A stretch of 64,000 bases of DNA from Corallococcus sp. EGB (GCF_019968905.1 NZ_CP079946.1:2976001-3040000), one strand, 5' to 3'. Positions 42,140-51,433 are shown, numbered from the stretch's first letter. Notes: generated from the letters alone by a model not told the origin. A program made the numbers and translations.

Positions 42140-43327
42140 TCAGGGGGCCGGGCGAGCGGCGGAAGTGAAGCCCAGGCGGCGCAGCATCACCTGCCGGATG
42201 GAGGGGATGCGGAAGCGGAAGATGAAGGCGTCCGCGAAGTAGTGCGCGAGCACGCACGCGAAACCCAGCGAAGTCAGTGCACGGAGCAAGGGATGTGCCT
42301 GCGCGCCGCCGCCGATGCCCAGCGAGCCGCGCATGGGGCCATCCAGCAGGAATCCATGCACCACGCCCAGGGCGAACAGCGGAACCATGGACGCGACCAT
42401 GGCGGGCCAGATGAGCTTCTGGCTCAGCCGGGGACGGTCGCCCTCGCGAGGCTCCAGCATGCGGGCGCTGAGGAGGTAGTACTCCAACCCGTGCATGCCC
42501 GGGAGCATCACGTAGCCCCAGGACGGCGCCACGAGCGCGAGGCCCGTCGCGGTGGCCATCCCCAAGAGATAGAGCACCTTGGGGCCGCTGGCGATGCCAG
42601 AGCGGAGCACCGCGCGGAAGAGCAGGAGGAAGTAGCCCAGCCAGACGGCGATGAGCAGGGGCAGTGTCTGCCACGGCAGGACGGTGCCCTGGCCCACGTC
42701 GAGATAGGCGGGGGCGCCGGGAGCGGCGGACTCGGCGACGAAGAAGATGCGGATGAGGAGGACGGTGAGCAGCAGCGGGACGTAGAGCTGCTGGAGCTTG
42801 CGTTCCAGAGCGGAGGGCGGCGCGAGGCCTTCCTGTCCGCCGCGAAGGCCGTGCAGGGACCACAGGCCCCGGTGCTGCGACAGGGTGTGGTGCATGCCGA
42901 AGACGTTGAAGATGACGGCGACGGCGAAGGTGTGGATGGAGCGGTTGGCGTAGAAGGTGAAGAACAGCGCCGCGCCCACGCCGAGCATGGCCAGCACACC
43001 GGCGAGGATGGTGTGAGGCTGCCTGGGGGTGGCGGTGAGCACGTCGCGGTGCACGCCGAAGAGCAGGAACGTGAGGATGACGTGCGTGGAGTTGCCCAGG
43101 ATGTTCTGGGCCGTCCAGCCCAGGAGTTTGTGGGCGGTGTTCTCAGAGGCCGGGGCGAGGAACGCGCTGGCGAAGGCGGCCACCAGGGTCAGGGTCAGAG
43201 GGATGCCGAGAATGGCGAGGTCGGCCCGGGGGGAGAACAGCCACAGGCGGCGAAAACGCAGGGTTCCGGGCGCGGCCGACGTGTCCTGCTCCATGGCGGT
43301 GACGACTCCGGGGCTCAGCGGTGTCAT
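42140..43327 (-). CDS. Polytopic membrane protein, function unknown
   Basis: This 395-residue protein has about nine hydrophobic segments. His residues cluster in or next to membrane segments (FGMHHTLSQHRG, LPGMHGLEYYLL, ACVLAHYFADAFIF), which could bind a metal or cofactor. I do not recognise the family. The start is uncertain: ATG at 43327 (used here), ATG at 43294, or an extension to 43411. None has a strong ribosome-binding site. The gene converges on the pilin gene, sharing the terminator region at 42073-42116. Confidence 0.75.
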   Translation of the reverse strand: MTPLSPGVVTAMEQDTSAAPGTLRFRRLWLFSPRADLAILGIPLTLTLVAAFASAFLAPASENTAHKLLGWTAQNILGNSTHVILTFLLFGVHRDVLTATPRQPHTILAGVLAMLGVGAALFFTFYANRSIHTFAVAVIFNVFGMHHTLSQHRGLWSLHGLRGGQEGLAPPSALERKLQQLYVPLLLTVLLIRIFFVAESAAPGAPAYLDVGQGTVLPWQTLPLLIAVWLGYFLLLFRAVLRSGIASGPKVLYLLGMATATGLALVAPSWGYVMLPGMHGLEYYLLSARMLEPREGDRPRLSQKLIWPAMVASMVPLFALGVVHGFLLDGPMRGSLGIGGGAQAHPLLRALTSLGFACVLAHYFADAFIFRFRIPSIRQVMLRRLGFTSAARPAP

Positions 43328-43824
43328 GGGCGTGGGAGTATACCGGGTCGCTGGGCATATGGTCCCGGGCCGCCCAGCCTGCCCGGCGGGAATGGAGCCG
43401 GGAGCGCCCATGGGTGCAAGCCGAAAGAGGTGAGTAGGCGGCTACGAGGACCACAGACTTCATCAGTAGATCCGGTTTCGTAGATCATCCTGGCGGCGGG
43501 TTGCCTCCGGATTGTCGCTGGCAACGAGGTGGTGATCGCGCATGGCGAGGCTTGTTGATTGCGCCGCCGCCCCTGGAGCTGCATCTCCGTCCGCAAGGCT
43601 CCTACGAGACAAACGTCTCCGCGACAAGCCCAGCTACTGGCGGATCGAGGGCGTGCCCAGTCGTGTGGAAGTGCTGCTGCAGCCATGCTCTCAACCGTAT
43701 CCAACCTCAACTCAAACGCCAGACAGCCATCCTGTTCAGCCTCCGAGAGAAGAACGGCGGCATATTTCTGGCTGTAGTTGTAGGGATTGGTGAGTCGCTG
43801 AGCCTGGCTCCGGTCCGGGGCACT
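43328..43824. other. About 500 bases without a recognisable gene, left of the IS elements
   Basis: Several open frames cross this stretch on both strands, but none has a start with a ribosome-binding site and none encodes a recognisable protein. Base composition is more mixed than in the neighbouring genes. It may hold the promoter of the membrane-protein gene at its left and degenerate DNA next to the insertion site at its right. Confidence 0.5.
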
Positions 43825-45539
43825 CTAGAGCGTCGATCAGGAATCCGCCCGAGGAAAATCGATCGTTTACGAGCACGGTCGACGCGGGCTGTCGCCAGGT
43901 GCTCATGTCACCTCCTCACGGAGGTGGCGCTTGGACCGATGGAGCCCCACGGTGGAGTGCAGTGCCCGCGAGCAGAAGCTGCTGAAGCTCGCCGGAAAGA
44001 GTCGGAAGCTCTTCGTCTTTCTGCGCGAGCACCGGCACGAGTTGTTCGACGACGCCTTTCAGGCGGAGTTGGAGTCGATGTATCGACAGACAGGCCAGGG
44101 TGAAGCCGCACAGCCGCCCGCGTTGATGTGCATGGGCCTGTTGCTGCAGGCCTATTTGCAAACTTCCGATGCGGAGGCAGTGCGTCTGTCGGCGAGCGAC
44201 CGCTGCTGGCGGTTGGTTCTCGGAACGCTCGAGGATGAAGAGGACGTGCCCGCGTTTTCGCAGGGCGGGCTGCAGCAGTTCCGCGAGCGCCTCATGGCGC
44301 ATGAGATGGACCGTCGGCTGCTGGAGCGCACCGTCGAGGTGGCGAAGCGGACGAAGGGGTTCGATTCGAAGAAGACGCCGAAGACGCTGCGAGTGGGGGT
44401 CGACAGCCGCCCTCTGGAAGGGGCCGGGCGGGTTGAGGACACCATCAACCTGCTCGGCCACGCAGGCCGCAAGGTGGCCGAGAGCATGGCGCTCGCGCTC
44501 GGCACCGACGTCGAGGAGGTGTGTCAGCAGGCGAATGCGCCGTTGCTGAGGGCCAGCAGCATCAAGGCCGGCCTCGACATCGACTGGAGCGCGCCCGACG
44601 CGAAGCTCAACGCACTCAATCGCCTGTGCCGGCAGCTCGATTGCCTCATGGCCTGGGTGGTGAAGCAGTCGAAGGCGTGCGTCACGGCTCCGCTGACGCG
44701 CTACATCGAAGCGCTCGTGCAGGTGAAGGCGCAGGACCTTGAGCCGCGCCCCGAGGGCGGCGTGCAAATTCGACAAGGCGTGGCGGCCGACAGGCGCATC
44801 TCCATCGAAGACCCGGACATGCGCCACGGGCGCAAGAGCAAGAGCAAGCGTTTCAATGGCTACAAGCAGCACGTCGGCACCGACCTCGACACCGAATTGG
44901 TGGTCGCCTGCGCCGTGACGCCGGCCAACCGACCCGAAGAGGAGGCGACGGGCGCACTGCAGGAAGACATGGCCCACCAGGAGCTCTTCCCCGACGTCCT
45001 CCTCATCGACAGGGCGTACCTCAACAGCGCAATGGCCGAAGACGTGCTGGAGAGCGGCGGCGACGTCGTCTGCCGGCCGTGGCGAGGAGCCAGCGCGAAG
45101 TCCGGACTCTTCGGCAAGCGCGACTTCAAAGTGAACATCCGCGCCGGCCCCCTCACGTGCCCTGCTGGCGAGGTGGAACCCTTCGAGCCCGGCGCCGTCG
45201 TGCAATTCGACCCGGAAGCCTGCGGACCGTGCAAGCTGCGCTCAAGCTGTACCCAGGCCGCGTCCGGCAAGGGGCGTAGCGTCACGATGGGCGACGATGA
45301 GCGGCTCCAGAAGCGTCTGCGCTCACGTCTGCAGTCGCGCGCGGGCCGCGCACAACTCCGCGAGCGTGTCGGTGTCGAGCATCGCCTGGCACATCTCGCC
45401 AACCGCCAGGGCCCGAAGGCCCGTTACCGAGGCACGCGCCGCAACCTCTTTGACCTCAGGCGAATCGCGGTCGTCCAAAACCTCGAGGTCGCCGCGCGCT
45501 ATCAGCGCGCGGCGTGACCTAACCTGTTCGGCGCTCTAG
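43825..45539 (+). mobile_element. IS1182-family insertion sequence
   Basis: The element is about 1.7 kb and bounded by imperfect inverted repeats. The left repeat CTAGAGCGTCGATCAGG (43825-43841) matches the reverse complement of the right repeat at 45523-45539 at 15 of 17 positions. A single intact transposase gene fills it. No target duplication is visible, and the right flank has been occupied by a second IS. Confidence 0.85.
43931..45517 (+). CDS. IS1182-family transposase
   Basis: This is a 528-residue DDE transposase that looks intact. Characteristic segments are RKSKSKRFNGYKQHVGTD and LLIDRAYLNS around catalytic acidic residues, a zinc-knuckle-like CGPCKLRSSC, and the C-terminal RVGVEHRLAHLANRQGP with the last catalytic Glu. 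The start is a TTG at 43931 with GGAGG 7 bases upstream. An in-frame GTG (44- to 45-residue-shorter forms are less likely) lies slightly downstream. Full length and no frameshift suggest the element could still be active. Confidence 0.9.
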   Translation: MDRWSPTVECSAREQKLLKLAGKSRKLFVFLREHRHELFDDAFQAELESMYRQTGQGEAAQPPALMCMGLLLQAYLQTSDAEAVRLSASDRCWRLVLGTLEDEEDVPAFSQGGLQQFRERLMAHEMDRRLLERTVEVAKRTKGFDSKKTPKTLRVGVDSRPLEGAGRVEDTINLLGHAGRKVAESMALALGTDVEEVCQQANAPLLRASSIKAGLDIDWSAPDAKLNALNRLCRQLDCLMAWVVKQSKACVTAPLTRYIEALVQVKAQDLEPRPEGGVQIRQGVAADRRISIEDPDMRHGRKSKSKRFNGYKQHVGTDLDTELVVACAVTPANRPEEEATGALQEDMAHQELFPDVLLIDRAYLNSAMAEDVLESGGDVVCRPWRGASAKSGLFGKRDFKVNIRAGPLTCPAGEVEPFEPGAVVQFDPEACGPCKLRSSCTQAASGKGRSVTMGDDERLQKRLRSRLQSRAGRAQLRERVGVEHRLAHLANRQGPKARYRGTRRNLFDLRRIAVVQNLEVAARYQRAA

Positions 45540-45655
45540 GGGCCGTCCCTGATCTCGTGTTCACGAATCGACCCAACGGGCCGGTCCTCCGGTACGTTGG
45601 GGCTGGGCCCCGAGTCGGAATTGCTGACTGGGGCCAAGTACGATCAACGCGGGCT

Positions 45656-46075
45656 GTGCGCCTACATGAACTGAGCGATGCCGAGTGGAGCCGCATTGAG
45701 CCTCTGCTGGGCTCCAGGAGCGGCCCCCGCTCGAAGCGAGGGGACCGTGACTTCATCAACGCCGTGGTGTGGCGCGTGAAGACCGGGGAGCAATGGTGGG
45801 ACTTGCCCGAGCGGTTCGGTCACTGGAAGACGGTCTACAACCGCTTCCACCTCTGGGCGAAGACTGGGCGCTGGGAAGCCATCTGCAAGGCGCTGCGGCT
45901 CGATGTAGATGAGCTTGGCTCCCTTGCTGACGCATCGGCCGTCCGGGCGCATCAGGACGTCGCGGGCGGAAAAGGGGGAGCCGAAGCAATGCTTTGGGCC
46001 GTTCTCGAGGAGGCTTTTCAACGAGAGCTCACGCCGTCACGACGACGGGAGGTAAGCCGCTCCACGTTGCGCTGA
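45656..46075 (+). CDS. IS5-family transposase, upstream frame (OrfA)
   Basis: This frame encodes the N-terminal half: LHELSDAEWSRIEPLL, then the first catalytic region WRVKTGEQWWDLPERFG and LADASAVRAHQDVAGGKGG with a catalytic Asp. The family-typical sequence then continues in the -1 frame. A run AAAAGGGGG at 45970-45978 marks the likely slip site. The frame is open from 45557. The GTG at 45656 is chosen because family homology starts there. Confidence 0.8.
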   Translation: MRLHELSDAEWSRIEPLLGSRSGPRSKRGDRDFINAVVWRVKTGEQWWDLPERFGHWKTVYNRFHLWAKTGRWEAICKALRLDVDELGSLADASAVRAHQDVAGGKGGAEAMLWAVLEEAFQRELTPSRRREVSRSTLR

Positions 46076-46401
46076 CGCCCGGCCAGCAGCACGAGTCCAC
46101 AATGGCCGAAGAACTTCTGGTGCACGCCGAGGGCACCACTTTCATCGCGGATACCAATTATGACGCCGACCGCATTCGTGCCAACGTTCGAAAGCTCAGG
46201 ATGAAGCCTGTCATCCATTCAAACCCGAGCCGCAAGCGGGCGTTGCCGTTAGACCGCCCCCTGTACCGGCTGCGCTACCGGGTGGAGTGCTTCCTCCACG
46301 ACCTCAAGCGCTTTCGTGCTGTCGCCACCCGCCATGACAAGTCGGCGACCAGCTACCTTGCCGTCCTGCACGTCGCATCCATGCTTCTTTGGCTGCGCTA
46401 A
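45994..46401 (+). CDS. IS5-family transposase, downstream frame (OrfB)
   Basis: This is the C-terminal half in the -1 frame relative to OrfA. It has GRSRGGFSTRAHA, FIADTNYDADRIR with the second catalytic Asp, and YRVECFLHDLKRFR with the catalytic Glu. OrfA and OrfB overlap, and a -1 frameshift at 45970-45978 would join them into one transposase, as is usual in this IS group. The element may therefore be functional. Confidence 0.8.
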   Translation: MGRSRGGFSTRAHAVTTTGGKPLHVALTPGQQHESTMAEELLVHAEGTTFIADTNYDADRIRANVRKLRMKPVIHSNPSRKRALPLDRPLYRLRYRVECFLHDLKRFRAVATRHDKSATSYLAVLHVASMLLWLR

Positions 46402-46416
46402 ACAGGGACAGCTCCT

Positions 46417-46627
46417 CGCTGAGTAGAATCATATAGGAGGGTCACGGATTGCCGGGTAAAACGCGCCCCAGGCAAGGTCGCGATAGAGATTTACAATCGT
46501 GGCATCCATTTCTGATGCAGCAATATTCGCGGCCGCCCTGTGTAATTGCTTGCTATTGGTAGACGAGTTGTCCGATATTGGAGAGGCTCGGACGTCTATT
46601 CGAGGGGGCGGGTCAGGAGCTTTCGTA
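46417..46627. other. AT-richer junction between the IS5 end and the peroxidase-like gene
   Basis: The stretch is visibly less GC-rich than the core genes around it. It must carry the promoter of the downstream gene, but no clear -35/-10 pair is seen. A minus-strand frame (46429-46812) runs through it and overlaps the peroxidase start. It has no recognisable product and may be the end of a gene cut by the IS. Confidence 0.45.
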
Positions 46628-47704
46628 ATGAGGGGAAGGACGCGGTTGTTGTGTGGGAAGCGCATTCCCTGCTCTCGATTCCATTTGCTCCGAGGAATCG
46701 CGTTGATGGGGATCCTGCTTCTGACGCCCTGGTCAGGAGCGGCGGCGGGCCGCACGTCACGCACGAGTGAGGAAGCTCTAGCCGCGTTGGGGGCAGCCTT
46801 GTTCGTTGACACGTCATTGAGTGTGGACGGCGCCGTGGCCTGCGCGACGTGTCATCGCCCCGACGCCGCATTCACAGACGGCAGAGCCGTTTCGCGCGGA
46901 GCATTTGGCCGGCGGGGAACCCGGAATGCTCCCAGTTTAATGGGCCTGGCACAGACCCGAGAGTTCTTCTGGGACGGGCGGAGGACCTCCCTGGAAGAAC
47001 TGGTCATGGATCCGCTCACTACCGCCGAGGAACATGGGCTGTCTGGAGAAGGTGCGGTCCTGTCATTGGTTCAGGCGCGCCATGCAGTGGGCTTCGCGCT
47101 TGTTTTTCCTGACGAAGGCGTGACGCGAACGACCGTGGCGAAAGCCCTCGCTGCATATCTCCGCCAGCTGGTTCCGGCGCCATCTCCATTTGACCGCTTC
47201 CAGGCGGGGGATGCACAGGCGCTCCTCCCAGAGCAGCGGCGGGGGTTCGCGCTCTTCACGGGACGCGCTGGGTGTGCGCGCTGCCATCGTTTGGAGGCGG
47301 GCTCCTTCACGGACGGGGCATACCACCCCGGTGAAGTCCCCCTTGAGATCGTTCCTCGTCAGCCTGATGCCGCCCGGGGCATTCTGGGATGGGATTCAGA
47401 AGCGCGCCGCGCCGCGATTCCTGCTCGCGCGGATGTAGCGGCGTTGGGGCGTTATGCCGTCAGCCTTCGGGCGGTTGACTTGGGCCGCTTCCGCACGCCT
47501 TCCCTTCGCAACGTGGCCAAGACGGCCCCCTACATGCACGATGGCAGCGTTCCCACGCTGGCCGAAGCTGTTGAACGTGAGCTGTATTACCGAAAGAGCG
47601 AAGGGCTTCAGGTCGGGGATCTGACGCCCGCAGACCGCTCCAGCCTCGTGGCATTCCTTCAGGCGCTGACGAGTCCCCAGGTGCCAACACAGACGGTCCC
47701 GTGA
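46628..47704 (+). CDS. Di-haem cytochrome c peroxidase / MauG-like protein
   Basis: This is a 358-residue exported protein. A hydrophobic signal segment (residues 22-40, LRGIALMGILLL...) precedes two haem-c sites, CATCH (C72, C75, H76) and CARCH (C216, C219, H220). The segment TPSLRNVAKTAPYMHDGSVPTL is typical of the second haem domain. Such proteins reduce peroxide or oxidise protein substrates in the periplasm. The ATG at 46628 has AGGAG 9 bases upstream. The next gene, a TIG-domain lipoprotein, starts 42 bases later on the same strand, so it probably shares a transcript with the RHS locus. Confidence 0.92.
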   Translation: MRGRTRLLCGKRIPCSRFHLLRGIALMGILLLTPWSGAAAGRTSRTSEEALAALGAALFVDTSLSVDGAVACATCHRPDAAFTDGRAVSRGAFGRRGTRNAPSLMGLAQTREFFWDGRRTSLEELVMDPLTTAEEHGLSGEGAVLSLVQARHAVGFALVFPDEGVTRTTVAKALAAYLRQLVPAPSPFDRFQAGDAQALLPEQRRGFALFTGRAGCARCHRLEAGSFTDGAYHPGEVPLEIVPRQPDAARGILGWDSEARRAAIPARADVAALGRYAVSLRAVDLGRFRTPSLRNVAKTAPYMHDGSVPTLAEAVERELYYRKSEGLQVGDLTPADRSSLVAFLQALTSPQVPTQTVP

Positions 47705-47746
47705 CGCCGACTGGCCGCTGATCCCATCTCCATCCAGGAGTCTTCC

Positions 47747-50700
47747 TTGAATCGCCCCTTCTTGGCGCGCGGTCTCCACGCGCTCTGGTATGCCCTTTTG
47801 TTGTGCGCGTGTGGTGGTTCCCCCTCTTCCGCTCCTGAGCTGGCGACCCTGCCCAGCGGATTAGGGGATGCGGGACCGCCCGTCAACTATGCCTATGACG
47901 AGTCCCGGCGGCTGGTCGGTGTCTACGACGGCACGGGTGCCAGCGCCCAGTATGTCTATGACAAAGGAGGTAACCTCCTTGAAATCAAGCGGCTGACAGC
48001 CACGGACCTGGGGCTCTTCGACTTCTCGCCAAACTCAGGTGGGCCGGGCTCGGAGGTGATCCTGACGGGGACGGGATTCAGCACGACACCCACCAGCAAT
48101 TTTGTGTCCTTCCATGGCGTAGCCGCGGTTGTGACGGCGGCGAGCGCTCAGCGGTTGGTGGTGTCGGTCCCCGCAGGCGCGACGACAGGACCGGTGAGCG
48201 TGACGGTCGGCAGTGTGACCGCCACCAGCAACGAGGACTTCGAAGTGGCGGCCCAGGGCGGCGGCCCCAGCATTACAGGGTTTTCTCCCGTGGGTGGCCC
48301 CATCGGGACGACAGTGACGATCACTGGCACGAATTTCAATCCCGACCGCCTCTACAATCGCGTCTTCATCGGAGGCGTCCAGGCCTCCATTATCTCCGCT
48401 ACGGCCACCCAGCTCGTGGTGAAGATCGGCTCGCAGGGCGCCACGGGGCGGGTGAGGGTTTCCACTTCCGCAGGGCATGCGACGAGCACCACGGACTTCC
48501 TGGTGATGCCGTCAGCGAATGTTCCTGGCGGGCTGGATACAGTGCTCGAACCCGTCGTGGGGGGGGCGCCGGTCAACATCTCGCTCCCGGATGTGACGAG
48601 AAAGGCGGTGCTGAAGTTCCCGGTGCAGCGCGGGGAACAGGTGAGCATCGTGGCGTCCTCAGTGGTGACGGGGGGCGCTTTCCAGGTTGCGCTGCAGATT
48701 GAGGATCAGCAGGGAACGGAGGTGAGCTCCGTTGTCTTGACCCCCGCGGGGGGCGTCCTTGATGCCCCGATCGCGCCGAAGGACGGCATCTACACGGCGG
48801 TGTTGAGGATCTCGGGCAGCACGACAGGCTTCAGCGCGACGCTTGCCCTGGTGCGCGCTTTGCGTGGCGTGCTTGAAAAGGATGGCGCGACGACGACCTT
48901 CACCAACCAGGCAGGGCAAAACGGCACTTATGACTTCGTGGGAGGAATCGGCGAGCACCTGGGACTGGGGGTGTCCAGCATCACCACCACACCTACTGGC
49001 CAGATCCTGACCCTGAAAGTGTTCCGGCCCGGGGGGCTTGAGTTCATCACCTGCCCCAGCATCACTGGCCCGAATAATTGCGACCTGCCTCCGTTGCCCA
49101 TGGCGGGGACGTACACGGTCTCCGTCAATCCTCCGGGGACCGTGACTGCGTCTGTGGGGATTCTGCTGTCCCGCTCGGTGGGGGGCAACCTCACGGTGGA
49201 TGGGAGCGCGGCCACCTTCAGCACCGCCCGGGTGGGCCAGGATGGCTTCTACACCTTCACGGCCAGCGCCAATGCCAATCTGAGCTTGGTCCTCACGGGC
49301 ATCACCTTCGCCAGCGGCACCAAGGTCCAAGTGCTGAAGGCGGATGGCTCGGAGCTGGCCAGCCTGACTACCAACGCCACCACGGGCTATACGGTAGACT
49401 TCACCGTGCCCACGGCCGGCACGTACGGCATCGCTGTGGACCCGCCGCTGGCCAGCACCGGGCAGATGACCCTCAAGCTGGTGGGAGAGGCCACCGGGAG
49501 CGCGGGGCTCATTGACGGCACGGTCACCTCCGTAAGCCTGGGGGCGGGGCAGAATGGCCGCTATACCTTCAGCGGTACGGCCGGGGATCGCCTGGGCCTG
49601 GGCATCCCGAGCCTCAGCACGGTGCCCTCCGGAGGGAGTGTCGCCATCTCCGTTTTCAAACCCGACGGCACCTTGCTCGTCAATTGCCCCAGCATCACCA
49701 CCCCGGACAATTGCGAACTACCGGTGCTGTCGGTGACGGGGACGTATGCCATCACCATTAATCCCGCAGGGGTCGCGACGGCATCCATGGGGCTGCTGCT
49801 GTCTCGTTCGGTGGAGGGCAGCCTCACGGTGGATGGGAGCGCGGCCACCTTCAGCACCGCCCGGGTGGGCCAGGATGGCTTCTACACCTTTACGGCCAGC
49901 GCCAATGCCAATCTGAGCTTGGTCCTCACGGGCATCACCTTCGCCAGCGGCACCAAGGTCCAAGTGCTGAAGGCGGATGGCTCGGAGCTGGCCAGCCTGA
50001 CTACCAACGCCACCACGGGCTATACGGTAGACTTCACCGTGCCCACGGCCGGCACGTACGGCATCGCTGTGGACCCGCCGCTGGCCAGCACCGGGCAGAT
50101 GACCCTCAAGCTGGTGGGAGAGGCCACCGGGAGCGCGGGGCTCATTGACGGCACGGTCACCTCCGTAAGCCTGGGGGCGGGGCAGAATGGCCGCTATACC
50201 TTCAGCGGTACGGCCGGGGATCGCCTGGGCCTGGGCATCCCGAGCCTCAGCACGGTGCCCTCCGGAGGGAGTGTCGCCATCTCCGTTTTCAAACCCGACG
50301 GCACCTTGCTCGTCAATTGCCCCAGCATCACCACCCCGGACAATTGCGAACTACCGGTGCTGTCGGTGACGGGGACGTATGCCATCACCATTAATCCCGC
50401 AGGGGTCGCGACGGCATCCATGGGGCTGCTGCTGTCTCGTTCGGTGGAGGGCAGCCTCACGGTGGATGGGAGCGCGGCCACCTTCAGCACCGCCCGGGTG
50501 GGCCAGGATGGCTTCTACACCTTTACGGCCAGCGCCAATGCCAATCTGAGCTTGGTTCTCACGGGCATCACCTTCGCTACCAGCACGCAGCTGCGGGTGC
50601 TAAAGGCGGATGGCTCGCAGCTGGCCAGTCTGCTCACCAGCTCTACCGCAGGCCAAACGTTGGACTTCACCGTGCCCACGGCCGGCACGTACAGCATCGA

Positions 50701-51433
50701 GGTGGACCCATACAGGGCCAGCACCGGGCAGATCACCCTCCAACTGATAACGGAGGCCACCGGGAGCGCGGGAATCATTGACGGCACGGTCACCTCCGTA
50801 AGCCTGGGGGCGGGGCAGAATGGCCGCTATACCTTCAGCGGTACGGCCGGGGATCGCCTGGGCCTGGGCATCCCGAGCCTCAGCACGGCGCCCTCCGGAG
50901 GGAGTGTCGCCATCTCCGTTTTCAAACCCGACGGCACCTTGCTTACCGGTTGTGGTGCATTCATGGCTCCAGACAACTGCGACCTGCCGGTGCTGTCGGT
51001 GACGGGGACGTATGTCATCACTGTCAATCCTGCGGGCACCGCGGCGGCGACAGTGGGGCTGCTGCTGTCTCGTTCGGTGGAGGGCAGCCTCACGGTGGAT
51101 GGGAGCGCGGCCACCTTCAGCACCACCCGGGTGGGCCAGGATGGCTTCTACACCTTTACGGCCAGCGCCAATGCCAATCTGAGCTTGGTGCTCACGTCGG
51201 CGACGTTCACGGGTGGCGTGCAGGTGACCGTCTGGCCACCCAATGGCACTACTTCTGTTGTCGGCACGCCTGCCTTCCCCAACACGAGCTACACGGTGAA
51301 TTTCACGGCCTCCACGGCAGGCACGTACAGCATCCGCGTGGATCCCAACAGCGCCAACACCGGCCAGATCACCCTTCGCGTGAAGACCCAGGGCGCTCCC
51401 TTCGCGCCGGCTCGCGTGGAGGTGGCGCCATGA
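47747..51433 (+). CDS. Lipoprotein with YD, IPT/TIG and 211-residue tandem repeats (RHS partner)
   Basis: This is a 1228-residue surface lipoprotein. The lipobox-like LLLCACGG lies near residue 20. Residues 46-80 hold two RHS/YD-like motifs (NYAYDESRRL, AQYVYDKGGNLL). Two IPT/TIG immunoglobulin-like domains follow (FSPNSGGPGSEVILTGTGF; FSPVGGPIGTTVTITGTNF). The C-terminal two thirds consist of repeats resembling pre-peptidase beta-domains (GQNGRYTFSGTAGDRLGLG). The start is a TTG at 47747 with CAGGAG upstream. The stop overlaps the ATG of the RHS gene (ATGA), so the two are translationally coupled. It may display, export or anchor the RHS protein. This is inferred from position only. Confidence 0.88.
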   Translation: MNRPFLARGLHALWYALLLCACGGSPSSAPELATLPSGLGDAGPPVNYAYDESRRLVGVYDGTGASAQYVYDKGGNLLEIKRLTATDLGLFDFSPNSGGPGSEVILTGTGFSTTPTSNFVSFHGVAAVVTAASAQRLVVSVPAGATTGPVSVTVGSVTATSNEDFEVAAQGGGPSITGFSPVGGPIGTTVTITGTNFNPDRLYNRVFIGGVQASIISATATQLVVKIGSQGATGRVRVSTSAGHATSTTDFLVMPSANVPGGLDTVLEPVVGGAPVNISLPDVTRKAVLKFPVQRGEQVSIVASSVVTGGAFQVALQIEDQQGTEVSSVVLTPAGGVLDAPIAPKDGIYTAVLRISGSTTGFSATLALVRALRGVLEKDGATTTFTNQAGQNGTYDFVGGIGEHLGLGVSSITTTPTGQILTLKVFRPGGLEFITCPSITGPNNCDLPPLPMAGTYTVSVNPPGTVTASVGILLSRSVGGNLTVDGSAATFSTARVGQDGFYTFTASANANLSLVLTGITFASGTKVQVLKADGSELASLTTNATTGYTVDFTVPTAGTYGIAVDPPLASTGQMTLKLVGEATGSAGLIDGTVTSVSLGAGQNGRYTFSGTAGDRLGLGIPSLSTVPSGGSVAISVFKPDGTLLVNCPSITTPDNCELPVLSVTGTYAITINPAGVATASMGLLLSRSVEGSLTVDGSAATFSTARVGQDGFYTFTASANANLSLVLTGITFASGTKVQVLKADGSELASLTTNATTGYTVDFTVPTAGTYGIAVDPPLASTGQMTLKLVGEATGSAGLIDGTVTSVSLGAGQNGRYTFSGTAGDRLGLGIPSLSTVPSGGSVAISVFKPDGTLLVNCPSITTPDNCELPVLSVTGTYAITINPAGVATASMGLLLSRSVEGSLTVDGSAATFSTARVGQDGFYTFTASANANLSLVLTGITFATSTQLRVLKADGSQLASLLTSSTAGQTLDFTVPTAGTYSIEVDPYRASTGQITLQLITEATGSAGIIDGTVTSVSLGAGQNGRYTFSGTAGDRLGLGIPSLSTAPSGGSVAISVFKPDGTLLTGCGAFMAPDNCDLPVLSVTGTYVITVNPAGTAAATVGLLLSRSVEGSLTVDGSAATFSTTRVGQDGFYTFTASANANLSLVLTSATFTGGVQVTVWPPNGTTSVVGTPAFPNTSYTVNFTASTAGTYSIRVDPNSANTGQITLRVKTQGAPFAPARVEVAP
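49201..51190 (+). repeat. 633-bp tandem repeats inside the TIG lipoprotein gene
   Basis: TGGGAGCGCGGCCACC recurs at 49201, 49834, 50467 and 51100, a constant period of 633 bp (211 codons). Units 1 and 2 are almost identical at DNA level. Unit 3 has diverged in its middle (about 50578-50760). A fourth unit is partial. An older, weaker copy precedes them at about 48580-49200. The units preserve the frame, so copy number can change without breaking the gene. Confidence 0.93.

Larger units (their letters stand above)
45538..46416 (+). mobile_element. IS5-family (IS427-type) insertion sequence
   Basis: The element is about 880 bp. The left repeat AGGGGCCGTCCCTGAT (45538-45553) matches the reverse complement of the right end at 46401-46416 in 13 of 16 positions. 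Two overlapping transposase frames fill it. Its left end overlaps the last two bases of the IS1182 right repeat (CTAG), so it appears to have inserted there. IS427-type elements are known to favour CTAG-like targets. Confidence 0.85.

Noticed and set aside
46429..46812. Minus-strand frame of 127 codons before the peroxidase-like gene
   Set aside because: It overlaps the well-supported plus-strand signal peptide and haem gene start, and has no recognisable domain. It is kept only as a possible gene remnant in the junction.
50950..51429. 5' extension of the RHS frame into the upstream lipoprotein gene
   Set aside because: The signal peptide and lipobox begin after the ATG at 51430, which sits in an ATGA overlap. 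Upstream residues are shadow sequence of the repeats.
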